Positions 18,079-27,003 of a stretch of 64,000 nucleotides of DNA are shown here, one piece after another; the first letter of the stretch is position 1; every line of letters begins with the position of its first letter. Position numbers and translations under genes: made by a program. Origin of the DNA: Litoribacter ruber (GTDB lineage Bacteria; Bacteroidota; Bacteroidia; Cytophagales; Cyclobacteriaceae); the NCBI RefSeq assembly GCF_018500185.1, contig NZ_JAHBGI010000001.1, forward strand, positions 1-64,000, read 5' to 3'. The notes beneath the pieces were generated by a model. The model searched no databases. It was not told the origin of the DNA and saw nothing but the letters and a program-made list of their open reading frames with translations.

Positions 18079-19089
18079 TTAGAGTAGGAGTGCGCCGATG
18101 CCGGGACGGTCGGGGAAAGTTACTTTCTCGGGGGTGATGGTGACGCCTTTGGCGATATCTTTGGAAAGCAACATGGCTCCATCCATGTCCACATAATCCA
18201 GCAGGGGGGCGATGTGGGCAATGGCACTGATGCCAACTGAGCTTTCGGTCATGCATCCTACCATGGTTTTCATGCCTAGGGATTTGGCTTCGTAGATCAT
18301 TCTCAAGCCTGGGGTAATTCCACCAGCTTTTACCAGTTTTACATTGATGCCGTGAAATAATCCGCTGCATTTCTGCACATCACTTTCGATGATGCAGCTT
18401 TCATCGGCAATAACTGGGAGTTTGCTATGCTTGAAAACTTTCTTCATGCCCTGCAAATCATCTTTTGCCAAAGGCTGCTCCATGAACTCCACATTCAGGT
18501 CAAGCAATTCCTGTGAGTATTCAATCGCCTGATCAGCAGTCCAGGCGCAGTTGGCGTCGATTCTAAATACCGAATCCGTATGCTTTCTGAGTTCACGGAT
18601 GATGGCCATGTCGTCATCGGTTCCCAGTTTGATTTTATACAGCGGCCAATCCACTTCCTTCATTTTCTCCACCATCTTCTCCACGGTATCAATACCTATG
18701 GTGAAATTGGTGGTAGGGATGTCCTCGGGGTTGAGTTTTAGATATTCATAGAGTTTTACGCCCAGTTTTTTGGTGTAAAAATCCCAAGCTGCCATGTCCA
18801 GTGCGCACTGGGCAAATGGATTGGTAGTGAACATGGATTTGGTCATGCTCCAGAGTTGCTCGGGTCCATCCCAAAGGGAGCTTTCGATGATCGGTCTGGC
18901 CACCTCCAAGGAAGCCTTCATGTTTTCAACCGTGATTCCATAAAATGGGTTGGTGGTGGCTTCCCCCAATCCCACGATGCCGTCTTCCTCCAGCTTGACG
19001 ATTACGGTTTCCTGGACGTCGCGGCTTTGGTGGGCGATTGTAAAAGTGTGTTTAAGGGGCAGATCTGCAACTATTACCTGTAATTTCAT
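18079..19089 (-). CDS. Dipeptide epimerase (L-Ala-D/L-Glu epimerase type)
   Basis: A 336-residue enolase-superfamily enzyme, muconate-lactonising subgroup. It has the KxK base (KIK, 152-154), metal ligands Asp178, Glu204 and Asp229 in DANCAW, EQPLA and ADESC, the opposite base in KLVKAGG (Lys251/254), and the DMDG motif at 301-304 that marks dipeptide epimerases. The best-known activity converts L-Ala-D-Glu from murein to L-Ala-L-Glu so that it can be degraded. Specificity varies within the family. First gene of a pair with the aminotransferase, divergent from the M14 peptidase. Confidence 0.9.
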   Translation of the reverse strand: MKLQVIVADLPLKHTFTIAHQSRDVQETVIVKLEEDGIVGLGEATTNPFYGITVENMKASLEVARPIIESSLWDGPEQLWSMTKSMFTTNPFAQCALDMAAWDFYTKKLGVKLYEYLKLNPEDIPTTNFTIGIDTVEKMVEKMKEVDWPLYKIKLGTDDDMAIIRELRKHTDSVFRIDANCAWTADQAIEYSQELLDLNVEFMEQPLAKDDLQGMKKVFKHSKLPVIADESCIIESDVQKCSGLFHGINVKLVKAGGITPGLRMIYEAKSLGMKTMVGCMTESSVGISAIAHIAPLLDYVDMDGAMLLSKDIAKGVTITPEKVTFPDRPGIGALLL

Positions 19090-19213
19090 GGGTGATTTTT
19101 GTCTCTTTATATAAAAGTAACCTGAATTTAAAGTGAAGTTTATTAATTTGAGGCAAAATAAAAAGGTAAAATTTGACGAAGTAGACTATTGTCAGGACAA
19201 ACGCCCACAATTC

Positions 19214-20668
19214 ATGAAGAAACAATTAACCGCCCTAATTCTCTTAATTTTATTTTTCAGCCAAGGTCATGCGCAAGATTCCAAACTTGATCATCGGAAG
19301 CTCAAAGAAGCTTCGGACAAGTATAAAGAAAGCAGCATTACCCACCGTAGGTTTAAGCACATCGATATTATGCCATTGGTGATCAAAAGGCGTGCGAATA
19401 AGGACTTCCAGGTGGAGGAATTAGGAAAAAGTGTGGAGGGCAGGGAGATTTATCAACTTGCGTATGGAAATGGGCAAAAACGTGTGATGCTTTGGTCCCA
19501 AATGCATGGCAATGAAAGTACTGCGACCATGTCGTTGATGGATATTTTTAATTTCCTGGAAGGGAAAAATGATGGATTTGATGCTATCAGAAAAGCCATC
19601 GAAGACAACCTGGATCTCCGTTTTATACCTATGGTGAATCCTGATGGTGCAGAGGCTTTCAAAAGAAGAAATGCTTATGACATAGATTTGAATAGGGATG
19701 CCATCCATCTGACCAGTCCTGAGGCCAGGATTTTGAAAGGTGCCAGAGACAACTTTGAACCTGAGTATGGATTTAATCTGCACGACCAGCAGATTTATTA
19801 TAATGCTGTTAACACTGCAAAACCCGCCACCATTTCAGTTTTGGCTCCTGCCTTCAATTTCGAAAAGGATATCAATGAAGTAAGAGAGCGGGCTTTGAAG
19901 GTTATTGTGGGTATGAACGAGGTGCTGCAGGAGATTATTCCTGGGCAGGTAGGTAAATATGATGATGGGTTTGAGCCGAGAGCATTTGGGGACAATTTCC
20001 AGAAATGGGGGACGAGTACCATTTTGATCGAGTCGGGCGGCTATCCGGGTGACCCTGATAAGCAGTATATCCGGGAACTGAACTTCATCATCATTTTGAA
20101 CGCCCTTTATGAAATAGCGACCCAGCAATATGGGCAATATGCGGTGGAGGATTATTTTGAGATACCTGACAATGATACCAAGCTTGTGGACTTAATGTTG
20201 CGAAATGTGACCATCAAACGGGATGACCTAGAGTATAAAGTAGACCTGGGAATCCGAAGAAGGGAAGTAGAGGCTGATTCGGCGTATTATACGGAAAGCT
20301 CCATTCTGGATTTGGGCGACCTGTCGGTTTATTATGGATACGAGGAGCTTGATGCCGAGGGGTATGTGATGACGGAGGGAAAGGTTTGGACTCCGGCGAT
20401 GGATATGAAGCTTTCTCAAAAGGAGGCCATTGAGATGCTGGAGAAAGGATTTTTGGGGGTGACCTATGATTTTTACCCCGACAAGATCCATGACCTGCCA
20501 ATCAATATCCTTTTAGAAAATGATGAATACAAGTCCGGCCACACGGTGGGGAGCACTGCCAATTTTTTCCTTGAGAAAGACGGTGAGAAGCATTATGCGG
20601 TAGTGAACGGCTATTTGGTGGATCTGCGTAACCCTGAAGTGGAGGGGGTTAGGATGAGGGTTTATTGA
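19214..20668 (+). CDS. M14 family metallocarboxypeptidase, secreted
   Basis: A zinc carboxypeptidase of the M14 family, 484 residues from the ATG at 19214, where a signal peptide MKKQLTALILLILFF begins. An upstream in-frame ATG at 19133 would place 27 polar residues before it and is rejected. Zinc ligands are in QMHGNEST (His, Glu) and the later NLHDQQ (His). VNPDGAEAFKRRNAYDIDLNRD is the substrate-binding NR region, and ILIESGGYPGD carries the catalytic Glu. The C-terminal third (about 170 residues) is beyond the peptidase core and beta-rich. Divergent from the dipeptide epimerase, consistent with peptide use. Confidence 0.9.
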   Translation: MKKQLTALILLILFFSQGHAQDSKLDHRKLKEASDKYKESSITHRRFKHIDIMPLVIKRRANKDFQVEELGKSVEGREIYQLAYGNGQKRVMLWSQMHGNESTATMSLMDIFNFLEGKNDGFDAIRKAIEDNLDLRFIPMVNPDGAEAFKRRNAYDIDLNRDAIHLTSPEARILKGARDNFEPEYGFNLHDQQIYYNAVNTAKPATISVLAPAFNFEKDINEVRERALKVIVGMNEVLQEIIPGQVGKYDDGFEPRAFGDNFQKWGTSTILIESGGYPGDPDKQYIRELNFIIILNALYEIATQQYGQYAVEDYFEIPDNDTKLVDLMLRNVTIKRDDLEYKVDLGIRRREVEADSAYYTESSILDLGDLSVYYGYEELDAEGYVMTEGKVWTPAMDMKLSQKEAIEMLEKGFLGVTYDFYPDKIHDLPINILLENDEYKSGHTVGSTANFFLEKDGEKHYAVVNGYLVDLRNPEVEGVRMRVY

Positions 20669-20703
20669 AGCTGGAAGACCGAAGAAGGTAGACGGGAAAA
20701 AAT

Positions 20704-20776
20704 TAACCGCAGAGGCGCAAAGTTGCAGAGAAAAAATTATTAAGCTTTTCTCTGCGTCCTGTGTCTCTGCGGTTTT
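20704..20776. terminator. Two-stage hairpin, bidirectional terminator
   Basis: Outer stem AACCGCAGAG (20704-20713) / CTCTGCGGTT (20765-20774) and inner stem GCAGAGAAAA (20725-20734) / TTTTCTCTGC (20746-20755), followed by a T-run on the plus strand. It lies between the convergent M14 and coiled-coil genes. Its GCAGAGGCGCAAAG wording belongs to the same dispersed family as 22918-22935. Confidence 0.75.
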
Positions 20777-20795
20777 TTATTGATACTTATCTCAA

Positions 20796-21158
20796 TTAAT
20801 TTGATTTGCCATATTGCCTGTGGTAGGCGGCGATTTCGTCTTCGAGCTTTCCGATTCGCTTTGCTTGTTTATCCAAATCAGCTTCCCAGGATCTGATGTC
20901 TCGGGGAGAGAGCACTTCTCTTCTTTTTTGGCGCTCGAATTTGCGGGAGCTTTTGGTATAATCCCGGTTGTACTTCTTGAGTTTTTTCTTGTTAGCCAGG
21001 TACTTTGTGGTGGCTTTGTGTTCTTTTTGGATTTCTTTATCCAGTTGTTTTTCGGCCTTTTCGATGGCCCTGGCCTCTTTTTTACCGACATTTTGAGCCA
21101 TAGCGGGAAGGCTACCTAGCGAAAATACCAGTAGGGCAATAGTAAATAGTTTTTTCAT
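20796..21158 (-). CDS. Secreted charged coiled-coil protein, paralogue 1
   Basis: A 120-residue protein with a signal peptide (cleavage PAMA before QNV). The mature part is nearly all helix-forming Lys, Glu, Arg and Gln. The C-terminal motif LSPRDIRSWEADLDKQ, then RIGKLEDEIAAYHRQ, is matched in the neighbouring gene, so the two are tandem paralogues. No known family. It is probably periplasmic. Expected pI is high, so binding to an acidic partner is possible but unproven. Confidence 0.75.
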   Translation of the reverse strand: MKKLFTIALLVFSLGSLPAMAQNVGKKEARAIEKAEKQLDKEIQKEHKATTKYLANKKKLKKYNRDYTKSSRKFERQKRREVLSPRDIRSWEADLDKQAKRIGKLEDEIAAYHRQYGKSN

Positions 21159-21209
21159 AGACTAGTTATTAAGCTTTTGGGTGTAACGACTAAAGTCTAT
21201 GAAAGTTGC

Positions 21210-21614
21210 CTAAAGAGATGCGTGGCTGTCGTCTTTTTTGGATTTTTCCTGCCTTTTGTCGTATCGGGCAATTCTCTTTTCAAGCTTTTTGATTTGCTTT
21301 TCCTGTTTTTTGATGTTGGATTCACGCTTGCTGATGTCGATGGGCGAAAGCTTGCCTTTTTTGTTTTCGCTTTCAAACTTGCGCTTGTATCGTTCTAGTT
21401 TGGCAGATGCCTTTTCCAGCCTTTTTTGATCCTTTTCGTAGGCCTTTCTTTCCTTTTCTTCTTTCTTTAGGGCTTTTTCATATCGCTTATCATAACGGTT
21501 TTCGCTCACCATGTTTTCATTCACCTTGGAGTTGGTATCGGTTTGAGCAAGCCCCGTCATGGGGACGGCTGATAAAAGGAACAGCCCTAGTAGAAGTGTG
21601 CAAAAATTTTTCAT
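21210..21614 (-). CDS. Secreted charged coiled-coil protein, paralogue 2
   Basis: A 134-residue protein with a signal peptide (cleavage near GLAQ). It is lysine- and glutamate-rich throughout, with LSPIDISKRESNIKKQEKQ and then IKKLEKRIARYDKRQ matching paralogue 1. It lies upstream of paralogue 1 on the same strand, 51 nt away. Function unknown. The duplication and conserved LSPxDI...KQ...KLExxIAxY pattern suggest selection on the C-terminal half. Confidence 0.75.
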   Translation of the reverse strand: MKNFCTLLLGLFLLSAVPMTGLAQTDTNSKVNENMVSENRYDKRYEKALKKEEKERKAYEKDQKRLEKASAKLERYKRKFESENKKGKLSPIDISKRESNIKKQEKQIKKLEKRIARYDKRQEKSKKDDSHASL

Positions 21615-21833
21615 AACAAGTGTAGGTTTAGTTTGCTGTGGTTATTCATAAATAAAATAAAAAAAATTATAAAAAGAAAGTTTTGAATTAATTATTTTTC
21701 CTTTTGTAGTTAATAAGTGTAAAAATGTAGTTTGTTTTCAGGGAGGAAACCCGGAGCGAACCGAATTTCCTGGTTTGGAGTTGTGGTGTCCTATCCTTTA
21801 TATTCAAAGAATCATTAAACAACCTTTACCGAT

Positions 21834-22010
21834 ATGAACACTGAGCAAAAAGCTGCCATTGAGCAGGAAATCGAGCAATTGAAGAAATCCCTTACGGGGA
21901 ATATGTTTACCGACATGGATATCCGCGACCAGATCCACAACCTGGAAATGCAACTCAACGGCACCAAACCCATGGACAGCCACTTCGATTGCATAGGCTG
22001 CGGGTCTTAG
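21834..22010 (+). CDS. 58-residue protein with C-terminal CIGCG motif
   Basis: An ATG at 21834 opens a 58-codon frame ending TAG at 22010. The protein begins MNTEQKAAIEQEIEQLKK and ends DSHFDCIGCGS. The first two thirds are an amphipathic helix (EQEIEQLKKSL, RDQIHNLEMQL). The tail has a CxxC pair next to a His, suggesting metal binding or redox chemistry. Codon use looks coding, and no competing frame is convincing. I recall similar short proteins in Bacteroidota, but I know no function. Confidence 0.75.
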   Translation: MNTEQKAAIEQEIEQLKKSLTGNMFTDMDIRDQIHNLEMQLNGTKPMDSHFDCIGCGS

Positions 22011-22145
22011 TAGGTTAAGCAAAAGTGAGAAATGGGTCACGAAGGGCACAAAGTTTAAAAAGAAGTCACACCAAGGCTTCTTCGTGGCGAGATTGGTTAC
22101 TAGGGAACATAAAGTTTTATGTATGTTCGCACGGGGGGATTTTTT

Positions 22146-22153
22146 TAACTTTG
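22146..22153 (+). promoter_or_regulatory. Possible -7 element for the pseudouridine synthase
   Basis: TAACTTTG fits TAnnTTTG exactly and lies 75 nt before the chosen start. The expected -33 position (22122-22125) reads TATG, a weak match. Confidence 0.4.
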
Positions 22154-22227
22154 TGAAACTTCTTTAGGACTTCCGCGACTTAGTGACCATTTCGTTGGTT
22201 AAGGTCATTAGGAAATTAAACCGTTTT

Positions 22228-22875
22228 ATGCCTAGATATTTTGTGATTTATAAGCCTTTTGGGGTGATGAGCCAGTTTTCGGGGGAGGATAGGACTCTGG
22301 GGGAGTTGGGGGATTTTCCCGGTGATGTGTATCCCGTGGGGAGATTGGATAAGGACAGCGAGGGATTATTGCTCATTACTGATGATAAGCCGCTCAACCA
22401 CTACCTACTCAACCCCAGATTTGGGCATAAAAGGACTTACTTAGCTCAGGTGGAAGGTGTGCCTACGGATGAGGCCATCTCCGATTTGCAGTCGGGGGTG
22501 GAAATCAAGGTGGATGGAAAAATGCATTTCACCAAAAAAGCAACCGCCACGCTGCTCTCTTTATCACCAACCCTACCTGATCGCGATCCTCCCATCCGCT
22601 ATAGGAAAAACGTCCCCGATTCCTGGATCCAGTTGACCCTGATAGAGGGTAAAAACAGGCAGGTAAGGAAAATGACTGCTGCAGTGGGTTTCCCCACGCT
22701 TAGACTGGTCAGGTGGTCCATGGAAAATCTGACTATTGAAGGCTTTGAAGTGGGAGAGGTGAAGGAATTTGAACAGCAGGAAATTTATCGTTTGCTGAAA
22801 ATTCAGCCTGAAAAGCTTTTCCCGAAGGGTAGCAATATGAATAAATCCCACAATAGAAATAAGAATCGACGTTAA
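22228..22875 (+). CDS. rluE: rRNA pseudouridine synthase, RluE-like
   Basis: A 215-residue RsuA-family pseudouridine synthase. The catalytic Asp41 is in GRLDKDSEGLLLITDD, with the N-terminal RYFVIYKPFGVMSQF and C-terminal EGKNRQVRKMTAAVGFPTLRL motifs. There is no N-terminal S4 domain, as in RluE, which modifies U2457 (E. coli numbering) of 23S rRNA. Target site is inferred from this architecture. The start at 22228 (MPRYFVIYKP) is preferred to 22183. The tail NKSHNRNKNRR is basic and may aid RNA binding. Confidence 0.88.
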   Translation: MPRYFVIYKPFGVMSQFSGEDRTLGELGDFPGDVYPVGRLDKDSEGLLLITDDKPLNHYLLNPRFGHKRTYLAQVEGVPTDEAISDLQSGVEIKVDGKMHFTKKATATLLSLSPTLPDRDPPIRYRKNVPDSWIQLTLIEGKNRQVRKMTAAVGFPTLRLVRWSMENLTIEGFEVGEVKEFEQQEIYRLLKIQPEKLFPKGSNMNKSHNRNKNRR

Positions 22876-22950
22876 ATTGGGATAAAGGCGTAAAAGTTTT
22901 AATTTCGAAAACGAAAAACCACAGAGGCGCAAAGGATCCAGAGGATATCA

Positions 22951-22985
22951 CATCCGACTTCCGACATCTGACATCCGACAACCAA
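22951..22985. repeat. Heptamer array, CATCCGA type
   Basis: CATCCGA-CTTCCGA-CATCTGA-CATCCGA-CAACCAA, five contiguous 7-bp units between rluE and the MoxR gene. The same unit family in reverse orientation occurs at 31103-31138. Confidence 0.75.
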
Positions 22986-23014
22986 CGTCTTCAATCTTAT
23001 ACAAAACGTAAAAC

Positions 23015-23986
23015 ATGCATCAGGAAAAGATACAGGCAGTCATCAATGAGGTAAAGAAAGTGGTGGTAGGTCAGGACCGGATGGTTCATAGACTTATGAT
23101 CGGGCTTTTCACCAATGGACATATACTTTTGGAAGGGGTGCCGGGATTGGCAAAAACCCTAACCGTTAACACCTTGGCGAGGGTTCTTCACCTTGGCTTT
23201 AAAAGAATCCAGTTTACACCCGATCTTCTGCCTTCAGATCTGATCGGTACCATGATATATAATCAGCATGCCGGGGATTTTGAAGTGAAGAAGGGACCGA
23301 TCTTTTCCAACATCATCCTTGCCGATGAGGTCAACCGTTCCCCAGCAAAAGTCCAATCTGCTTTGCTGGAGGCGATGCAGGAAAAGCAGGTAACTATCGG
23401 TGAAACCACCTATAGCTTGGATAGGCCTTTTTTGGTGCTAGCTACCCAAAACCCGGTGGATCAGGAAGGAACGTATCCGCTTCCAGAGGCGCAGGTGGAT
23501 AGATTTATGATGAAGGTGCATATTGACTACCCTTCCAAATCGGATGAGCTTGAGGTAATGCGGAGGATGTCAAATATGTCCTATGTTTCCGATGTAAATC
23601 CAATTTTGACCAAAGAGGATATTTTTGAAATCAGGAATAAGATCAATGAGGTGAAAATCGCCGAGCCATTAGAGGAATACATTATTGAGCTGGTTTTTGC
23701 CACTAGATTCCCTCAAAAATATGGACTGCACGAGGAAGCCAAATACATTCAATTTGGGGTTTCTCCACGGGCCAGTATCAATTTGAATCTTGCTGCAAGA
23801 GCCAATGCCATGATGGAAGGGCGCGACTACGTGCTGCCTGAGGACATCAAAGCTGTTGCCGAGGATGTGTTGAATCACCGGATCATCCTTAATTATGAAG
23901 CGGAAGCCGACAACATCAGTCCTCGAGACCTGGTCAACATTATTCTGGAAAAAATCCCGCTTAATAAAAGCGTAACATTCAAATAG
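23015..23986 (+). CDS. MoxR family AAA+ ATPase
   Basis: A 323-residue AAA+ ATPase. Walker A is LLEGVPGLAKTLTVN, Walker B is IILADEVNRSPAKVQ, sensor 1 is VLATQNPVDQEGTYPLPEAQ, and the lid domain contains FGVSPRASINLNLAARA. MoxR proteins act as chaperone-like ATPases, usually encoded next to DUF58 and von Willebrand A-domain (Bat) proteins. Here none of those partners follows. A terminator comes next, then a TonB-dependent receptor. It may serve partners encoded elsewhere. Confidence 0.93.
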   Translation: MHQEKIQAVINEVKKVVVGQDRMVHRLMIGLFTNGHILLEGVPGLAKTLTVNTLARVLHLGFKRIQFTPDLLPSDLIGTMIYNQHAGDFEVKKGPIFSNIILADEVNRSPAKVQSALLEAMQEKQVTIGETTYSLDRPFLVLATQNPVDQEGTYPLPEAQVDRFMMKVHIDYPSKSDELEVMRRMSNMSYVSDVNPILTKEDIFEIRNKINEVKIAEPLEEYIIELVFATRFPQKYGLHEEAKYIQFGVSPRASINLNLAARANAMMEGRDYVLPEDIKAVAEDVLNHRIILNYEAEADNISPRDLVNIILEKIPLNKSVTFK

Positions 23987-24022
23987 GCTTACAGGCCCCA
24001 TTTTCTTTGAAAATAGGTAAAT

Positions 24023-24066
24023 AGACCACCTTCGTGTTAATTCCGATGGTGGTCTTGTTCTTTTTT
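24023..24066 (+). terminator. Terminator of the MoxR gene
   Basis: Stem AGACCACC (24023-24030) / GGTGGTCT (24048-24055), followed by TGTTCTTTTTT. Confidence 0.8.
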
Positions 24067-24159
24067 AGGCCCTCTAATTAATTATTAATTAACTTTTTGT
24101 ACCTCTCCAGTTTAAATTGCTAACTGACCTTTGTGGTGTTCGTTCAACGTATGCTACAA

Positions 24160-26976
24160 ATGAAAAATGTTTTATCAATCCTAGCGGCCTATTTCCTTTT
24201 TATAGGAGCAGCTATTTCCCAGACAGGGACAATAAAAGGGGTGGTGGCCGATTCCCAATCGGGGGAAACCATCATCGGCGCTAACGTCAGAATTGAAGGC
24301 ACCGGGCAGGGGGTAGCCACCGATATCGACGGTTCTTTTGAAATCAACCGGGTAGATCCTGGCAAGCACACTTTAGTAGTCTCCTTCATTTCCTATAAAA
24401 CCCTCAAACTTCAAGAAGTGCAGGTAGTGGCAGAGAAAGCCACGGTGCTGGATGTAAATCTTGAGGAGGACTTGGGTGAATTGGGTGAGGTCACGGTGAT
24501 GGCCAGCCGCGAGACGGGATCCAACATGGCCATTGTCTCAGAAATCAGAAAATCCCTGCAGGTGGTATCCGGCATTTCCTCTGAGCAGATCAGGTTGTCC
24601 CAAGATGGAAATGCCGCCCAGGTGATGAAGCGTGTGTCGGGGGTGACCATTACCGACAACAAATTCGTGCGGGTAAGGGGCGTGGATGACCGCTACAATG
24701 TGGTGATGATCAATAATGCCAACGCACCAAGCACGCAGGTGGACAAAAGGACTTTCTCCTTTGACCTTATCCCAAGCGAAAATCTGGACAGAATGATGAT
24801 CTACAAATCATTTTCTCCGGAGGTTCCTGGGGATTTTGCTGGTGGTTTGGTGAAAGTTTTTACCAGAAATGCGCCAGATGAAGATTTCATCAATTTTGGG
24901 ATGGGAATAGGTTTCCGTCAGGGAACGACCTTCCAGGATTATAAGCAAACTGAGGGGTCCAAGACTGACTTTTTGGGATTTGACAATGGCTTCAGGGATT
25001 TGCCTCAAGGGTTTCCAAGCAGTGACAGGTTGATTGACGCTTCCGGTGCCAGCCCGATCAGAGCCGAGGCCGGTAGGTTGATGAACAATAATTATGGTAT
25101 CAATACTACCAAGGCAATGCCCGATTTGGGCGGAGGGTTTTCATTTGGGAAAAACTGGTATTTGGGTGGCATGAGGCTTTCAACGCATACCGACATTTCT
25201 ATGGGCCAGAGCTTCCAGGCCTTTACCGCTGAGCGTAACCGCTACTTTTTCTTTAACCCTGGTCAGCCTACGGCAAAACGTGATGAGTATTTTGACAGCT
25301 ATTATGCTAAAGAAAATAATGCAGGCATTATGTCCAACTGGCTTTTGAGGCTTAATAAGGACAATACGATTGCTTTCCGTAATCTTTTCAACCAAACGGG
25401 TATCAACGAAACCATCCTTAGACAGGGCAGGGATTTCATTCAGCGTCCCGATGGGGCTAGGGATTATGCTTTCAGGTATGAATCCAAAACCATATACACA
25501 GGGCAAATCGAGGGGAATCATTTCTGGAATGACGAGCAGAACAAAATCAACTGGGTAGTTGGAGGGAATTACATGGCTCATGAGGAGCCGGACTTTAGAA
25601 GGTTCAGAACTTTTTACCAAAACGGTGTGGGAGAAGGTCAGTATGTGATCATTGATCCACCAGCAAGTAGTCCCCAGGATTTGGGTAGATACTTTGGCTA
25701 CATGAATGAATGGGGGCTTAGCCAGGGGTTGAATTTTGAGAAGAAATTCAAAGGTGTGGAAAAGGACCGGCCAAGGATTCTTCGCGCAGGTTATCTGGCT
25801 GACTATAAACAAAGAAGCTTTGATGCCCGATACATCACCTATTATTATCCAGGTTCATCCAGTGGTGCTGCAAAAGAGGAATTGATCCGCCAGCCGATAG
25901 ATCAGGCTTTTGCACCTGAAAACTTCAATGTACAGGATGGATGGTTGGTGCAAGAGGGTACCAGGCCAACTGACCAGTATGATGCTTCCACCTTTGTGGG
26001 GGCCGGTTATTTGGGCGCCGTTTATCCGATTGGGAAATTTAACCTTTCCGGTGGTGTGAGAACTGAATATTCAATTCAGCAATTGACCAGTGCCACTTTT
26101 GGCGGGCCGGTGAATGTGGACAACCGGGAGCTGATCGCCCTTCCGGCGGTGAACGTGGACTATAATTTCAGCGAAAAATCCTTGATGCGGGCTGGTTACG
26201 GCAGAACTGTCAACCGTCCAGAATTCCGGGAGTTTGCCCCATTCCTTTATTACAGCTTTGAATATTTGGCGGGCTTTTCAGGGAATCCTGACCTCCAGAT
26301 GGCCAGAATTGACAACTTGGACCTTCGATACGAATACTACCCGAATGAAGGGGAGACCTTTAGTATAGGTGGTTTTTACAAGAGCTTTGACCGTCCGATA
26401 GAGGCTGTGGGAAGAAACGTGAATGAGGAAATGCAGTTCAGCTACCGCAATGCTGTGGATGCCTATGTGTACGGGGTGGAAGTGGAAGCCAGAAAAGCCC
26501 TGAGCACGGTCACCAACCTGCCATTCCTTAGAGACCTTTCCATCAACGCCAATGCATCTCTGATATGGAGTGAGGTGTTTTTGGGAGATGACGTAGCCTT
26601 CCAGGAAAACAGAAGGGCGCTGCAGGGCCAGTCCCCGTATGTGTTCAACACCTCCCTTTCCTACCACAATGAGAAAAGAAACCTGTCTGTAAACGCAGCA
26701 TACAATGTTTCGGGCCCAAGGATTTTTATTGCTGGAAACGTGAACTTCCCGGATATCTATGAAATGCCCAGACATGCCATTGACCTGACCATCTCGAAAA
26801 TGGTGAGTGAACGAACTACTTTAAAATTGGGCGTACAGGACCTGTTGAATTTCCAATACAGATTTTACCAGGACACCAATTACGATGGACAGATCACTTT
26901 TGATGTGGATGAACCCATGTACAGATGGAGAAGAGGTAGAATGCTTACCGCTTCATTCAATTATAAACTGAAATAA
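24160..26976 (+). CDS. TonB-dependent receptor
   Basis: A 938-residue outer-membrane receptor for TonB-driven import. After the signal peptide (MKNVLSILAAYFLF, cleavage before QTG), residues about 22-105 form a carboxypeptidase-regulatory-like beta-sandwich typical of Bacteroidota receptors (GVVADSQSGETIIGANV). A plug domain follows (VMKRVSGVTITDNKFVRVRG, PGDFAGGLVKVFTR), then a 22-strand-type barrel ending in MLTASFNYKLK. I use the ATG at 24160; two earlier in-frame ATGs exist. There is no SusD gene, so it is not a classical SusCD pair. The beta-helix lipoprotein 27 nt downstream is the likely partner. Substrate unknown. Confidence 0.92.
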   Translation: MKNVLSILAAYFLFIGAAISQTGTIKGVVADSQSGETIIGANVRIEGTGQGVATDIDGSFEINRVDPGKHTLVVSFISYKTLKLQEVQVVAEKATVLDVNLEEDLGELGEVTVMASRETGSNMAIVSEIRKSLQVVSGISSEQIRLSQDGNAAQVMKRVSGVTITDNKFVRVRGVDDRYNVVMINNANAPSTQVDKRTFSFDLIPSENLDRMMIYKSFSPEVPGDFAGGLVKVFTRNAPDEDFINFGMGIGFRQGTTFQDYKQTEGSKTDFLGFDNGFRDLPQGFPSSDRLIDASGASPIRAEAGRLMNNNYGINTTKAMPDLGGGFSFGKNWYLGGMRLSTHTDISMGQSFQAFTAERNRYFFFNPGQPTAKRDEYFDSYYAKENNAGIMSNWLLRLNKDNTIAFRNLFNQTGINETILRQGRDFIQRPDGARDYAFRYESKTIYTGQIEGNHFWNDEQNKINWVVGGNYMAHEEPDFRRFRTFYQNGVGEGQYVIIDPPASSPQDLGRYFGYMNEWGLSQGLNFEKKFKGVEKDRPRILRAGYLADYKQRSFDARYITYYYPGSSSGAAKEELIRQPIDQAFAPENFNVQDGWLVQEGTRPTDQYDASTFVGAGYLGAVYPIGKFNLSGGVRTEYSIQQLTSATFGGPVNVDNRELIALPAVNVDYNFSEKSLMRAGYGRTVNRPEFREFAPFLYYSFEYLAGFSGNPDLQMARIDNLDLRYEYYPNEGETFSIGGFYKSFDRPIEAVGRNVNEEMQFSYRNAVDAYVYGVEVEARKALSTVTNLPFLRDLSINANASLIWSEVFLGDDVAFQENRRALQGQSPYVFNTSLSYHNEKRNLSVNAAYNVSGPRIFIAGNVNFPDIYEMPRHAIDLTISKMVSERTTLKLGVQDLLNFQYRFYQDTNYDGQITFDVDEPMYRWRRGRMLTASFNYKLK

Positions 26977-27003
26977 AAACACCTTTATTAAAACTATCTA
27001 AAA

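Noticed and set aside
18053-18370. 106-residue N-terminal extension of the aminotransferase
   Set aside because: It lies antiparallel in frame to nothing sensible, overlaps the epimerase gene on the same strand, and has His/Arg/Pro-rich shadow composition.
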